Source of the DNA: Heliocidaris tuberculata
Lineage: Eukaryota > Echinodermata > Echinoidea > Camarodonta > Echinometridae
Direction of reading: 5' to 3'
Length of the DNA: 64,000 nt
Assembly: GCA_025618425.1 (NCBI GenBank)
Contig: CM046836.1
Location: 9,771,004-9,835,003 of the forward strand
Each line of letters starts with the position of its first letter. Position 1 is the stretch's first letter. The notes under the pieces were generated by a model. The model saw nothing but the letters and a program-made list of their open reading frames with translations. It was not told the DNA's origin and did no database searches. This document shows positions 1-12,097 of this stretch, in pieces. Made by a program: the position numbers and the translations under genes.

Positions 1-118
1 TATCTTATATCATGTTTTAACATGCATATCTTTATATTTCACCTGTCAACTTCTCAACAAAATAAAAGATACGGACGACATTGCATGCACATCGTTCTGA
101 TACGATTGCAGTTCTAGT
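1..118 (+). repeat. Dispersed repeat, left copy of an inverted pair
   Basis: This stretch matches the reverse complement of 22861-22980 almost throughout, including a long identical core around 57-113. Similarity stops sharply after the TTCTAGTT at about 108-116, and the outer end runs off the left edge. It has no coding potential. The two copies lie 22.7 kb apart in opposite orientation, so they are either two insertions of one repeat family or long terminal inverted repeats of something larger. Confidence 0.75.
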
Positions 119-582
119 TTTTATCTTGTTTGTTGTTGTTGTTTTTTTTTCTTTTCTTTTTTGTGTGTTTTTCCGAACTTTAAATTTTGTCTTCAATCTA
201 ATTATTCTTAGTTGGTCTTCAAATCTGTATTTTGTATAATACGTAAATTGAAAAAAAATATGTCTTTGTTATTAATTTCTACAAGGGATTCTTTTTTCTG
301 TATGTCAATCTTTAAAGATATTTGCATGTACATAGTAAATGCTGATAGGGCCGTTGTAGAAAACAGTTCTGAAACTGACATTGTTACCCTGTATAAATAT
401 AACTGCAAATTAAATAAAAATTAAGTGCTCTTCATGGAAAGGGACAACTTTTAATATTGATTCGAACGCCTTAGAACATAGAGAGGCAAATTTCAGCTTT
501 AGTTGAAATAACACAATTTGTTGAAAACGTGGAATTTTAAATTTTGATGAGTTGTTTTGCATTATCAGAAAAGTCTTAAAGA
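119..582. other. AT-rich non-coding stretch
   Basis: It contains a T-rich run at 120-170 and short low-complexity open frames without codon character. I see no gene or repeat structure. Confidence 0.5.
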
Positions 583-1550
583 TCAGTGAGAACTTTCGAA
601 AAAATTGGTTAAAATACCTTCTGAAAGGACACAGGAGGTAGTAAAAATTGAATCGGATGCAGCGTTTGTCAAATAAAACAGTAGTCTTTGGAAAGCCAGA
701 AAAAATGGAGTTATGATACATGATATCACATTTGATTATTTTTGTCTTTTAAATTCGTTTTTGACTAATTGTTTGTTTGATTATCAGGTGATCATGTTTT
801 GTTTGTAATAAATGTTCGTATCTTGTATCAAACTGTCAATGTTAATTTTTTTAAAGTTTCAGCACCTTCTTGTAAACCAATGTTAAACCAATTATGAAGC
901 CACCCTGGTAAAACTAGACTAAATGAATACAAATAGATAGATATATATTTATATATTTGTTGTATGGTATTCAAACTGAAAACATTGTAGAGTTTCCGTT
1001 ACTTCCTTGTCTGTATTACTTTCTATTCTGGGTGTGGCTAATTGCATGAAACAAAAACTATTCTAAGTCAATTTCTCTTACGGGAAAAAAATGACAAGTA
1101 TCATTTAAAGATCACCTGAAACACTTGCAGAGATCTGAGAGAAGTGCTTAAAGTGATTTCTCCAAACCCAACAATAAGGAACTACAACAGATCTTTGATG
1201 CAAACGTTTTACTGCATATGAGAAAAATTATATATTTCATTTTAAATCTTTATTTGACTTTGACTTGTCTTTGTTTCTCCGTCTTATTCTTGTGAACACA
1301 GACACAACTGAGGATAAATTTGAAGAATTCGTGTTAAATTTGTATCTCTTAGCAGATTAGAGAAAACTTTACCTAAAGTTCTTAAAAACACGCAAGCAAA
1401 ATATTGATCTACTCATTCGGCTCGTTGATTGTAGTGTTATGCATATCCGTGATGTAAGAAATGGTATAATGCCACATTTTTAGCCAACCCCCCCCCCCCC
1501 TAATTTAATAACGTGCAATTTCTCAGATTATTTGTTGGAAATCTGCTCTC
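583..1550 (+). repeat. Duplicated segment, copy A
   Basis: This block aligns in the same orientation with 17766-18990. Shared landmarks, in order, are GAACTTTCGAAA, GATGCAGCGTTT, AATGTTCGTATCTTGTAT, GTAAACCAATGTTAA, ACTTCCTTGTC, GAAGTGCTTAAA, GCATATGAGAAAAAT and GAACACAGACACA. The copies differ by many substitutions and small indels, so the duplication is not recent. No reading frame is conserved between them, which favours non-coding flanking DNA carried along in tandem duplication of the GPCR unit. Confidence 0.7.
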
Positions 1551-1874
1551 TTGTTCTTATCTTATTTGTAGTCAAAGATGTAAACACATAAAGTCATACA
1601 AGATTAAACATTTAATTTAACTTAAAATTACCACGTCACCAGACAAAATATTTTTGTCACGTGACGTGACTTTAATTTAATACGGAAAGTTTTAGGATAT
1701 TATGCATGGATAAATTGTTTTCGTCATTGTTTCCGCTTTCACGTACTAGGAATTTTGTGTAATACAATTATTTTGGAACCCTGTAACAACCAAGAAAGAA
1801 TTTCAAGCGAGCAGTAGTTCGATATTAGTGTAATGGTACAGTGGCGAAGAAGTCATTACAATATAGAGGGGTTA
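1551..1874. other. AT-rich non-coding stretch
   Basis: It holds a short CACGT-rich patch near 1632-1672 (GTCACGTGACGTGAC) but no gene. It ends at the tail of the LINE that starts at 1875. Confidence 0.45.
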
Positions 1875-2595
1875 TTTCATTTCATTTCATATCGTCTTTA
1901 TTCACCTCATAAAAAGGTACAATAATATAAAACTATACAAAGATAAATAAATGGTCACAACAAAATAAATATACATATATATAAATATAAATATAACAAA
2001 CTATGTGAGGGGAGAACAAATGAACATGGCTGATGACAAGAATCAAAAAGTGAATTTAATGAGTGAATTCACCACATCGCTCCGAGAAAACAGCACCGCG
2101 CACGCTGTCCCGACAGTACGACGTGATGGCCGAAGACGTCACCCACTCCTCCTTTTCCAGTCTCTCCCTCTCTCTCTTACCCTCTCAATTCCCCTTTCTA
2201 CTCTCTCTCTCCCTCTCGCACTCTCAGTGTTTCTCTCTCTCTTTCTCTCTCCCTCTCAATTTCCATCTTTCTCTCTCTCTCTCACAATCATTCTCTCTCT
2301 CTCTCTCTCTCTCTCTTACTCTCTTTCCCACATCTACCACTCAAAAAACACAATCATTCACACTACAAAAACATTTAGCCACATCAATAAGAGGAAGGAG
2401 AAGACGACGCCATCCGCCAACCCATCGCACGCCCAAGAAAAAACATGCGCAGAACCGTTCGATCGAAACAATGAAAAAACCTCAAAAACGTCATTCCCTG
2501 AGAAACCGGCAAAAAGCCTCACCAGGCCGACCCTATTTTACCCGTTCAAATCATTCTTATCCCCCGCCTGGATCACCCACCCTTCAGCAGTGTTT
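1875..2595 (-). mobile_element. LINE 3' untranslated end with (TGAAA)n tail
   Basis: Read on the minus strand, this follows the stop codon of the reverse transcriptase at 2596-2598. It ends with AATAAAGACGATATGAAATG followed by repeated TGAAA units (1875-1890 on the plus strand). A short tandem tail directly after an AATAAA-like signal is typical of several non-LTR retrotransposon clades. The UTR contains an expanded (TC)n tract at about 2150-2330 that creates long serine/leucine-rich false open frames. The true 3' end is therefore at about 1875. Confidence 0.7.
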
Positions 2596-3244
2596 CTAAT
2601 GCATGCAAAGAAAATTGATGATCAGATTACATTCTTCCTTGCTTAAGACCCAATCTCCATTGTAATGACATCTATCCCTAACATTAATGAGTTCCCTTAC
2701 TTGTTCAGCCACTCTTTTATTCTCAACATCATTTAAGCCTCGGTCACAACCCGCCGTGCGTGTTTTTAGTCCGTACGTTTTTTTGGGAGGCCACGGCCGC
2801 CACGTTTTTCTGAAAACGTGGGGAGGGAGTGGCAAGAGTAGGGAGGGAGTACATCAACGCACGTCACTCTCACAGTTGCGCAAGGTGTAAGTACGTGGCC
2901 CGCACGCCACGTCTGCCCGTGAGCGGTTGCGTGCATCGTACGTTGCGCACGTGGTAAGTGAGTTGTACGTGTTTACAACGTGCTTACAACGTAAGATCTC
3001 CGTGCGATTGCCACGTTATCATACGGAGGCCGTACTTACACGTGCTGCTCACGTACGGTGTCCTTACTCACTCGCATGGCGTAAGTGCGTGTAAGTGCGA
3101 TGAACGTGAGTTTTTCCGCCCGATGTCAGGGGGTATATATATAAGAAGACCTTCCTAGGTTCTCCAGAAATCCCAGCTGCTGCTGCCTCAAGATGCCGCC
3201 CATTCCATCGCAGAGACTTCTGATGCTGCAAGAGCAGCTTCAAG

Positions 3245-4154
3245 CCCGGGGGGGGGGGGGCACTCAGGTATATTGGTATACACATGCGTGTCCATGGATT
3301 TAAAAAATGCCCCCTAAACAAGTTTCATACTTTGGCGAAAAGACACCCCTTAACAAGGATTTTGCGTGCTTTCTTTGGTAAAATTACCCCTTAACGAGGA
3401 TTTCGCGTGTTTTTTCATAAAAATTACCCCCCCCCCCCCCTAAACAGGTTTGATTGAAATATTACCCCCTAAACTAGTTTGTCTTAAATATTACTCCCTA
3501 AACAAGATTAACTTAACCAACATAAAAAATACACCACTTGAATTCAAGATCACCTTTTGCAAACTGACATATTCTTCACCTTTGGTGGATAAATTCTTCA
3601 CACAAGGCAAACAAAATAAACTGCACATATAGGAACTGCTGTTGGTTAAATTACAAATGTTATTTACTTCAATTATGTAGGACAGGTTTCAAACTGTGTA
3701 CTCTGTTAGGTTTAATACACGATCATCATTTGCTTACTTTTGAAAAAAAGAACAACTTTTGTAATTTACTTCCAGAGAAATAAACTGTATCGGCAAGAAA
3801 TCCATGCACAATAATCACACACATAAAGCCATTTAACAACTCCCTAAGTTCCTGTAATTGAGATCAAACACCCGTTTTTCTGCGCACGCCACCGTTCAAA
3901 GGGCGTTCAAGTTCCTGAAAATCGGACTAAAAATGTTTTGTTCGTACCATTGCCGCCGGAATGAAAATGACCCCCTAAACGCGTTTGGCCGCATTCCCTT
4001 CAGCACCCCCTTTATGTTGAAAATCGGCGTTTTCGGACCCCTTAACACGTAACGCGCGTTACGCGTCCTGGGTGAAAAAAGACCCCTTTTTACGCGTTTT
4101 TTTTGGACGCGCATGTGTACACCAATATACCTGAGTGCCCCCCCCCCCCGGGGG
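3245..4154. mobile_element. hAT-type MITE with G-tract ends, nested in Harbinger element
   Basis: The left end CCCGGG, then a G run, then CACTCAGGTATATTGGTATA is mirrored at the right end (ACCAATATACCTGAGTG, then a C run, then GGGG). The flanks carry the 8-base duplication GCTTCAAG (3237-3244 and 4155-4162). Eight bases is the hAT/P signature. The interior repeats CCCCTAAACAAG / CCCCTTAACGAGG-like words and has no transposase. Removing it rejoins the Harbinger transposase frame across CTTCAAG. Confidence 0.85.
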
Positions 4155-4162
4155 GCTTCAAG

Positions 4163-4425
4163 TGGCAGCGCATGAGCACGACGTGGCATTACTTGCCTTG
4201 ATACAGGAGAGGGAGAGGCAACAGGGACGCCAACGCAGGAGATGGTGGGTTCGCCCATGGATCGAGAGGAGGAGGCTTTTCGGGCAGTACGAAACGTTGT
4301 TCCAAGAGCTAGAGCGTGAATCGAGGGGGGAACTATGTCGGATACATCCGAGTGGACCCCAGGCTCTTCGCCGAGCTCCTGCTCCGAGTGACCCCTCGAA
4401 TTACCCAAGGTGTGTGTCTTCATGA
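4163..4425 (+). pseudogene. Harbinger-type transposase, N-terminal fragment
   Basis: The frame reads RRRWWVRPWIERR, then FGQYETLFQELERE. After a one-base frame change in a G run near 4325-4331 it continues IRVDPRLFAELLLRVTPRIT. This order (a WV.PW..RR motif, then 'Y..L..EL', then 'F.ELL..V.P.I') is the N-terminal region of PIF/Harbinger (HARBI1-like) transposases. The fragment ends at a (TA)n tract; the catalytic DDE domain is absent. It was once continuous with sequence left of 3237, before the MITE at 3245-4154 arrived. Confidence 0.75.
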
Positions 4426-4430
4426 CTTTG

Positions 4431-4469
<39 letters not shown>
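4431..4469. repeat. (TA)n microsatellite
   Basis: About 19 TA units lie inside the Harbinger element, just after the transposase fragment. Confidence 0.95.
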
Positions 4470-4472
<3 letters not shown>

Positions 4473-6083
4473 GGTTTCCCTGAAAGAGTGCTACAAGAGT
4501 GCTACGCCGAGAACGAGCAGTTGGCCTTCTCCTTTGTCACACCACCTTCTTTATGTGACCCCCTCTCCGATCCACCAGCAGCACTCTCCTCATGATCAGA
4601 CTCTCTGGCGTCACAATCTGACTCTTCTTCGCTCCTCCTCTCCTCTTCCTCTCTGGCCCTCTCATCTTCCGCGGCCGAAGTCAGTGCGCACAACGTGCGT
4701 TGTAAGTGCGGAGCACGTACTTACTCGGTACGGTCCACGTGAGTTCTGCGTGCTCATTGGACAGTTGAACTGGGGAAGTGTCGAGTAAGCACGGACCACG
4801 CACTTATCACGTGCGCAGCACGCACGTGCTAAGTGCGCCGTCCGTAGAGCAAGTGACTGTGGGAAAAAATTTAAAAGACTCGCGGAGTCAGTGCGTTGTG
4901 CGCACATTGGCTGTAGAGGGCACGCGCGTCACCCGTACTGGGGGTGAATCCGTAGCCCGACCGCAGCCCGAACGCAGCGAAAGTTCCTCGTCCACTAAAA
5001 GTGCTACGGAGTGTCTGCGTGCTCCCAAATCCGTACTGAGGCGGTACTCACCACGTACGGATCCCCAAATTTTGCCCACGTTTTTGCAAGTAGACAGCAC
5101 GCACTTGCAAGTACGGCGGGTTGGGACCGAGGCTTTAGGCATGTATGATTCCAAGTACACAACACCTCTTTACAGCTCATATCAAACTCGCTCTGTAAAA
5201 AGCGTATATTACATCCCATCACTGAATGAGAACCAAACTGACTCATACCAGCAATATATGCTACTACATTGTTGGGAGAATTTAGAGCATTCTTCACAAA
5301 GGCAATCATTCTTTTCGCAAACCATAATTCAGGTGGTAATACATTAGCTATATGAGGGAGAAGTCTATTATGTGTTTGCCACGGTATTTTCCACACACGT
5401 CGAACAGCAATTCTCCATTGTGTGCACATCTTATCAAAACCGCCTTCAAAAAGTGGGCATAGTTGTGAACCATAAAAGCTGGAACAGAATTTGTGAAACA
5501 AATTATTCCTTATGTAAGAATTTGCATATTTAAATTTAGCAAGAAATATGTTACACTGTCTATTGAAATCTGCAACACACTTATCAGCGTGCACATTAAA
5601 GTCAAAAATTTTCTTGGAGAGTCTATGACCAAGATGAGTAACTTCATCCATCATTGAAATCTTTTGACCATTTAACATAATGTCTGGATCTAAAACATCT
5701 TTGCTGCCGCATTTAAACGCAATCAACTGACTTTTAGTACCGTTAAATTGTATATCAAAACTGGATGCAAAATCACTACATATTTTTACCATCTCTTTAA
5801 GAGCAGAAACGGAGGGAGATAACAAGACTAGGTCATCTGCATAAGCAATCGCACCCATATATTTACTGCCCATAAAACAACCTACTCCATTTTCACTCAA
5901 ATCCAGAATCAACTGATCAATATATACACAAAACAAGCAAGGAGAAATAACTCCTCCTTGTTTTACTCCATTCATAACAGAAAAATAATCTGAATATGCA
6001 CCGTTCCATTTGAGGCATAATTTCTGGTTCTTATATATATTTATGATGAGACGAAAACCAGAAGACGCTGGAAAATTAAACAA

Positions 6084-7090
6084 ATAAAGTTAAAGTCCAT
6101 TTTTTTTTCAAAATGAAAAAAAAAAATGAATTCGTTAAGTGCTCCAACTTAAAACGTAACTTCCTCCTGACAAAGTTTGGTGCATAATGTTAGATGGTTT
6201 GAAATCGACCCGACTTTTGAGAGGCTCTGGGGGCCGAACCCGGCGGCTTCGTTCGTCGGTCCACAATTTCAAGATGCTTCTTCTTCTTCATTTCTCATCC
6301 GATTTTGACTATGTTTGTTTTATATGATAGGGCTAGGTGAGGGATCTGAAATTTCTACACAGAGAATTGTGATGCAAATTTATTCAAAATCACAATAATC
6401 TGTCTTCTCCTTTTTTTCTCTCTTTTTCTTTCTTCTTTTTTTTTTTTTTTTTTTTTTTTTTTGACCTATTTTGATTCTGTTTGCTTTTTATGGTAGAGCT
6501 AAGTGAGGGATCTGAAATTTCTACACAGCAAATTGTGATGTAATTTATTCAAAATCACAATAATCTGTCTTCTCCTTTTTTTTTTTTTTTACCTGTTTTG
6601 ATTCTGTTTGCTTTATATGGTAGAGCTAAGTGAGATACACAGAACCCCTACACAGATTTTTGAAATTTACAAATAAAGCCTTTTCTCCCTTTAATATTTA
6701 TCAACTAAATCTTGTCTGATAGGGCAAGATGGGGTATTCAAAAGATCTACACAGGATTTCAACATTCATTGATTATAGTAATTGTGATTTCGTTTGCTTT
6801 TTGAAAGATATGGCTGGATGGAGAAAGGAATTCAAAAATTCACTAATAACTATAACTTATGCAAGTTAATGTAGTATCACAAGAAATGCTTGTCTATCTT
6901 CTCTTGACCTACTTTCATTGACTTTGTTTTATCTGTAGAATACAAATAACTTTTACCCATGCTTTGGAAGCTTTGTTTAATTTTTTATGCTTCTTATTCT
7001 TCATTTCTCAACCAATTTAGTGCAGAAATGAAAATTGTGACAATTGCTTTGATAGCTGGATGACGGATGAGCGCTACGTTCATGCAAAGG
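6084..7090. repeat. Diverged tandem repeat, ~125-base unit, T-rich
   Basis: From about 6287 to 6800 a unit recurs. It is built from GTTTGYTTTWTATGRTAGRGC, GTGAGGGATCTGAAATTTC, TACACAG, AATTGTGATG, CAAAATCACAATAATC and TGTCTTCTCC, followed by a T run. Two copies are good (about 6310-6430 and 6475-6590); two or three further ones are progressively decayed. There is no coding potential. The rest of the block is unclassified AT-rich DNA. Confidence 0.65.
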
Positions 7091-7529
7091 ATGTCGTAAT
7101 CATTATTACTTTTTAATCATAATGTTGATTTTTTTTTCTTTGGTCATTTTCTCCAGACAAGCTTTCACCTTAATCACAAAGTCATCATGCAGAATGATGA
7201 CAGCACCCTTGCATTCTCATCCATTTAACAAAGTAGCACTCTTCCCAAGTCCGTTGAGTATTTCCACTTGGAAAACGTCATCCTCGGTATCATTTTCCTC
7301 TTGATGATCGGCGTCACATAAATCTTTATTAATTCTCTGGTAATTCTTGCAATCATTTTCTCCCGCAAACTTCGGTCGACTCTTAATTGGTTTGTCCTGA
7401 ACCTGGGATGTGCAGATAATATAATGACTTACATGACTAACAATGCCTTTTCTGAGCTAGGTCAATTGACGGTTTCTTATGTCAGGTTAATGACATTATT
7501 TATAGCATCTGCGTTTGGGTGAGCCTTAA

Positions 7530-7783
7530 AGGGTGACTAAATTAGAGAGAGAAAAAAACTGCTGTTTCCATGTATTTTTGCTTTCAAATCACGAATCTGG
7601 CAATTGATTGTCAAAATTATGTCTCGTTTTGGCTAAAAAGGGGGAAAAGTAGAGGTTTTGGGACCGTTCCTTAAAACTCGTGAGCTGATTGGCTAATTGA
7701 CGTCACATCCCCAAGAGTAAGAGGCACAAGATCTGGAGATCCTACGAAAAATGGGCAATTAATTTTCTATTTTAGTCACCCTT
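7530..7783. mobile_element. MITE with TTAA target duplication (Kolobok/piggyBac type)
   Basis: Ends are AGGGTGACTAAAT and its mirror ATTTTAGTCACCCT, flanked by TTAA at 7526-7529 and 7784-7787. The site is independently confirmed. Intact GPCR copies read GAGCCTTACGACCC here, and the pseudogene reads GAGCCTTAA, then the element, then TTAAGACCC. No coding sequence is present. The AGGG start is closer to Kolobok (purine-rich ends) than to piggyBac. Confidence 0.92.
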
Positions 7784-8721
7784 TAAGACCCATGCATTCA
7801 TCGCCTTCACGAGTTGGTACCTCATCACCAAGAACCATGCCAAATCCAAAAAGCTCTTGAGCACTTGGAATATCTCTATCATGATTGTTTCAGGTTGGCT
7901 GTAACCAAGCCCCTAAAGCGGCCGCCATTACACTATAACATTTGGCCACGATTTGAACGCGCCCGAAGCCCCTATGCATTATTCATTTTGTAAGATGCTC
8001 CCTACCGCGCATATGCTTTACACACAAATAAAATAAAAACGTGGATCAGTGTCACGCATGCGCATTAAGAAAGGTCAAGTCCGCTTAATTTATTCATGTA
8101 TGCTAATGTATTCATCACTTGGCTAATGACGGCGCATCGATAATTGACGAATTAGCGTCATTCATATGGTGTCATTAAATCTTTCTGATAATTAGGTCAC
8201 AACACGTGATTTTCAGCACAAAGGGTCGAGTTGTACATGTACCGTAGTTATTAAGAAGATAGATAGGCCTTCATGTTGTTGATATTTATCACATCTCACG
8301 AATTAAGAGAAAAACTTTTGCGTTCATAAGTATTTTCTCAAAGAAATTAAATCTCTTTGACCATTATAATACAGAAGTTATAAAACACGGGGGGGGGGGG
8401 GGGGTGGGTATGATGGAAGGCCAAAGTAAGAATAAAATATTAGGTGTAGGGGAAGAGGTATCCTTAAATTTTCTTTAGGGGCAACTTTCGCATTGCTACC
8501 AAGTTTGTAAATCTTATAGCCTTTTGAACATACCTTTCAAAGAGAATTATGAACCTTGAAAATTCGGCCATTTTAATTGACCCGAACTGATTCAATATAC
8601 TTACACCTTTATTCTTCACTTTCTTTCTTTCTCTTTCTCTCTCTCATCCTCTCCCCCCCCCCCCTTCTCTACGTTCATTTTCACCAAATCTTCTCACTTC
8701 CGCCTTTTCTCATCTTTTCTT

Positions 8722-8761
<40 letters not shown>

Positions 8762-9204
8762 CATACACCTCGATCACACGTCCTGGTTCATTTCAGCCCC
8801 CCTCCCTATGGTTCATTTCATTGATATAACATTATAATGTGAGAGGACTTTCATCATGTTCACAGAATAATTTTCAATTACAATGTACATGTATATCTTT
8901 CTTACAATCAAGATTTAAGATGCAATTGTTTACACACATCGAATCAGAAATACGTTCATATTTTCTCACTTTTAATAAAAATTTTCTTGCATACAGAAAT
9001 GAGGACAGTCTTTAGAGAAGTTTAGACATTGTCTTACTTCTTAATTGTACGTTTAATTACAAGTATTCTTTTTAAAAAATCCAACATAATTTAAAATTTG
9101 GTCTGCAGTCATACACTCTTTTCATATACTACAATACAAAAGAGTTCCAGCACAGCCGACTTGTCAAGGTCAACTAATATTCTCTTCTTGAGAGTAGTAC
9201 AAAC

Positions 9205-9500
9205 AGGGGCAGATCCAGGATTTTGTATAAGGGGGGGGGGGGGGGCACACAAATGCAGGTTTGTCAATTTTGAAACTGCTTGGAGGGAGACCCGTATTTT
9301 TTGGGGTCTCGCCAGCTCTCGAAAAGTCGCTCAGTGAGGGGTGGGGTGGCGACAAAAAACAAAAAATTTCCCCAGCCCTCCAAAATTTCTCTGACAAGGA
9401 AAAAAAAAAAAAAAAAAAAAGGGGGGGGGGGCCACAATGCATACTTTTCTTCCAAAGGGGGGGGGGGGGACGGGCCGGATGTGTACCTACATGCATTTTT
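9205..9500. mobile_element. hAT-like repeat fragment with G-tracts
   Basis: It starts CAGGGGCAGATCCAGGATTT, nearly the same as the element start at 33735, and continues with several G runs and an A run. The right end is not clearly mirrored (GGGCCGGATGTG), so this is a degraded copy. It creates glycine- and proline-rich false open frames on both strands. Confidence 0.5.
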
Positions 9501-10983
9501 AAAAAATGAATTTCAATCTAAATGAATCATACATTATTAATTTCAATCCCCTTTCCAAAAGTAAATTATTTGAATTACAATCTAAAATTTTTTTACCCAC
9601 TACACCCCACAAAAGAAGAAATGATGAAAGAAATAAATGACCATCTAAGTTCCATGTTCAACACACACCAATGACTTCAATTTTACTCTTAAAAGCAAAG
9701 ATAATGTTGACAGTTCTAAGAAATCTAAATTAAATGATTCATCTCCTTTTTAGTTGGTACATGTATATTGCATACTAGTATCATAAATCTAACTAAAAAA
9801 AGGGGGGGGGGAACACACATAGAGATCTAATTCTATAGTTTTAAGTCAAATAAAATTTTGAATAGTATGAATTTTCTCAGTAGATGAATAATAAAATAAT
9901 AATTCAATAACAAATTAATTAATAACAAATTCATAGAATCAGTTAATTAGATTATTATTAATTTGTTATACACTGCGAAAAGATTTAATAAAGGAGAGGC
10001 CAAGTGGCTCTAGCCCTGCTTATCTTAATATCATTAGGGGCCCTGTAATCTCTCTAGGCCACACAGACGAGGAAGACCTCCTCACATAACGAGCTACTAC
10101 AAAAATGGCTGCATATGACTACAACGTTTGACATGGGGAGGGGGTGAGTAAGATGGTTAAGATAAAACTGAAGAACTTTAAACTCCCCTTCAGTCATTCT
10201 AATTATGCATATTATACTTGAATCCAGGTATGATTTTAATATGATGTTGATCAAAGCAGGGGGCTATTTCACTGAAGAGCTGAAGTAGAAATCCATGTCT
10301 GTTGAAAGAAAAGAAAAAAGATTTTAGAAAATACAATCCAGCGTGTATTTGATAATTAAAAAGCAACAATTAGAATTTTTTTAAAATACGGAAATTTAGA
10401 GCTTCCTATTAACACAGTTAACGTTGACTCTTTATATGAAACAGAATAATAAGTGGGAATTCTCAAAAGTATTAAAAGAGGAAAAAAGTTTGTCCAGTTG
10501 GACACATAAAATTTTCAAGGCTATTCAAAAGAAACCAAATTAGTAAAGTCTCAAGAAAATTATGTTTATGTAAAAAAAAATTAAAAATATGTACCTAGAT
10601 TGTACTGAGATACTAATAACAACCAGTGGCATCTTTTATGGGGTGGCAAATGGCAGTTGCCCCCCCCCCATAATATTGAGGGCAAATATATCATTTTGCC
10701 CCCCCCCCTCCTTCAACATATTCTATAATTTTCCCTTCTTCACGTAACCATGGAGAAGCTGGTAATTAAGAGGCGTTGAAAAGAGTCAAAAGAGTCAAAA
10801 GAATCATGAAGAGTACTATTAGGCTGTTCTGCACCCCCCCAAAAAAAAAACAACAACAAACAAACAAAACAAAACAAAACAAAACAAATCAACGCCCCGA
10901 TAGCAACCTACCATGCAAAACTGGAGCAGCTAAGTATTTATTTGTTCCTCTCAAAATTTGTCTTCATTCTCAGTGGGTAAGCC

Positions 10984-11016
<33 letters not shown>

Positions 11017-11201
11017 TGTAATAGATGAAGTAGAGAAGCATAATCCTATATTTAAAAAAAAAATCAAATATACACTCATCCTCACCCTCTTGATGTTTTC
11101 AAAGAGGATAAACCATCCATCCTAAAAACATTCATAGATTTCAACTGAAAGTGTAATGTTTTGGCCTTGATAATAATAATAATAATAATAAAAAAAATAA
11201 A

Positions 11202-11233
<32 letters not shown>

Positions 11234-11676
11234 ATAAAAATAATAATAAATAATATTATCAATAACATAAGTTTATCCATCTTATTTGATTTGTTTCTAC
11301 TTGCAGGAATTAATGAAATTTTTAATATAATTATTAAGAGGACTAAAAATTTTATTTATACGGACATCATACTGAACATCCCCTAAAGATCTCATAATTG
11401 ATTTTTAAAGACACTAAAAAAGCTGATGTAATACTACACTTAAGAAAACAGATCTCAGTGGTGGATAAAGAAAAAGGACAAATGAAATGTCTATTCTCTT
11501 CAGAAAAAAATTGATGACTTTGTTGTTGCTGTTTTGGTTGGACAATGTAAACTAAAAACTGTCTCTCTTTATTGTGAACACATCACCCCCCCCCCCCCCA
11601 AGTAAACTGATCCTGGATACACCCACACTACCACTACCAGACCTATAATTTTTAGCTGTAATAGGTATAGGTCTAA

Positions 11677-12061
11677 CTAGACCGAAAATTCTGTCTCTCG
11701 TTCGTTAGCCTCTTCACTTGGAAGAAGTGGGCCGTTCGATCTACTAAGCAAACCGACCACACACCGACTACACAACGGCTGCAAGATTTTCAAACGGAGA
11801 ATACCTTGGACCCTGAATTACCTGAAAAAGTGCATTAAACGGATTATACAGACAAATTGGTAAATTGAACAGATTCTTGAATGAGTAGAGCCTAGGCCTG
11901 ATCGGATCCATTTAATCATATATGCATGAGGAAAAATAAAATTATAGCGATTTTTCCAACTACGTCGGCGTGTAGTCGGTTTGCACAGGAGATCAAAAGG
12001 CCCGCTTTTGTCTCTAAGTGAAGAGGCTAACAACGAGAGACAGAATTTTCGGTCTAGTCTA
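11677..12061. mobile_element. MITE with TA target site (Tc1/mariner type)
   Basis: The left end (TA)GACCGAAAATTCTGTCTC, continuing through CGTTAGCCTCTTCACTT, is mirrored at the right end (GAAGAGGCTAACAACG, then GAGACAGAATTTTCGGTC(TA)). Similarity continues inward for nearly 100 bases, including GGGCC, CAAACCGAC and GACTACAC. The arms are clearly inverted copies and the middle is AT-rich non-coding DNA. It lies inside the 5.6 kb insertion. Confidence 0.82.
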
Positions 12062-12097
12062 ACTAGTTAGGTCTAGACGTACCTACCTGTTTATTTC

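Larger units (their letters stand above)
2736..5134. mobile_element. PIF/Harbinger DNA transposon (2.4 kb, defective)
   Basis: Terminal inverted repeats start AGCCTCGGTCACAACCCGCC at 2736 and, on the reverse strand from 5134, AGCCTCGGTCCCAACCCGCC. They are flanked by the 3-base target duplication TTA (2733-2735 and 5135-5137). A 3-base TWA-type duplication is diagnostic of PIF/Harbinger. Inside are a transposase N-terminal fragment (4163-4425) and GC-rich subterminal zones (2880-3115 and 4690-5115). Those zones are packed with GTAAGTGCG, CACGTACG and CGTGCTTAC-like words on both strands. The element sits in a LINE reverse-transcriptase frame and itself hosts another transposon at 3245-4154. 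No DDE catalytic domain is visible, so it is non-autonomous. Confidence 0.9.
2596..6075 (-). pseudogene. Non-LTR retrotransposon reverse transcriptase, interrupted by Harbinger element
   Basis: The minus-strand frame from about 6075 down to 5135 encodes the C-terminal half of a LINE reverse transcriptase. Motif B is GVKQGGVISPCLF, the catalytic motif C is AYADDLVLLSPS, and FNGTKSQLI follows as motif D. Next comes the usual thumb/C-terminal region with HLGHRLSKK and VRRVWKIPW. The frame stops abruptly at a transposon end (5134). Its last part resumes on the far side at 2735, beginning LNDVENKRVAEQV and ending at a TAG (2596-2598). The N-terminal fingers, and any endonuclease or ORF1, are missing, so the copy is 5'-truncated near 6075. 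The clade is not resolved; CR1/jockey-type is plausible. Confidence 0.85.

Noticed and set aside
2005..2646. 213-codon plus-strand open frame
   Set aside because: It is created by a (TC)n tract in the LINE 3' UTR; low-complexity Ser/Leu composition and no domain.
4778..5347. 189-codon plus-strand open frame
   Set aside because: It crosses the Harbinger right end into the LINE and is antisense to the reverse transcriptase; no independent support.
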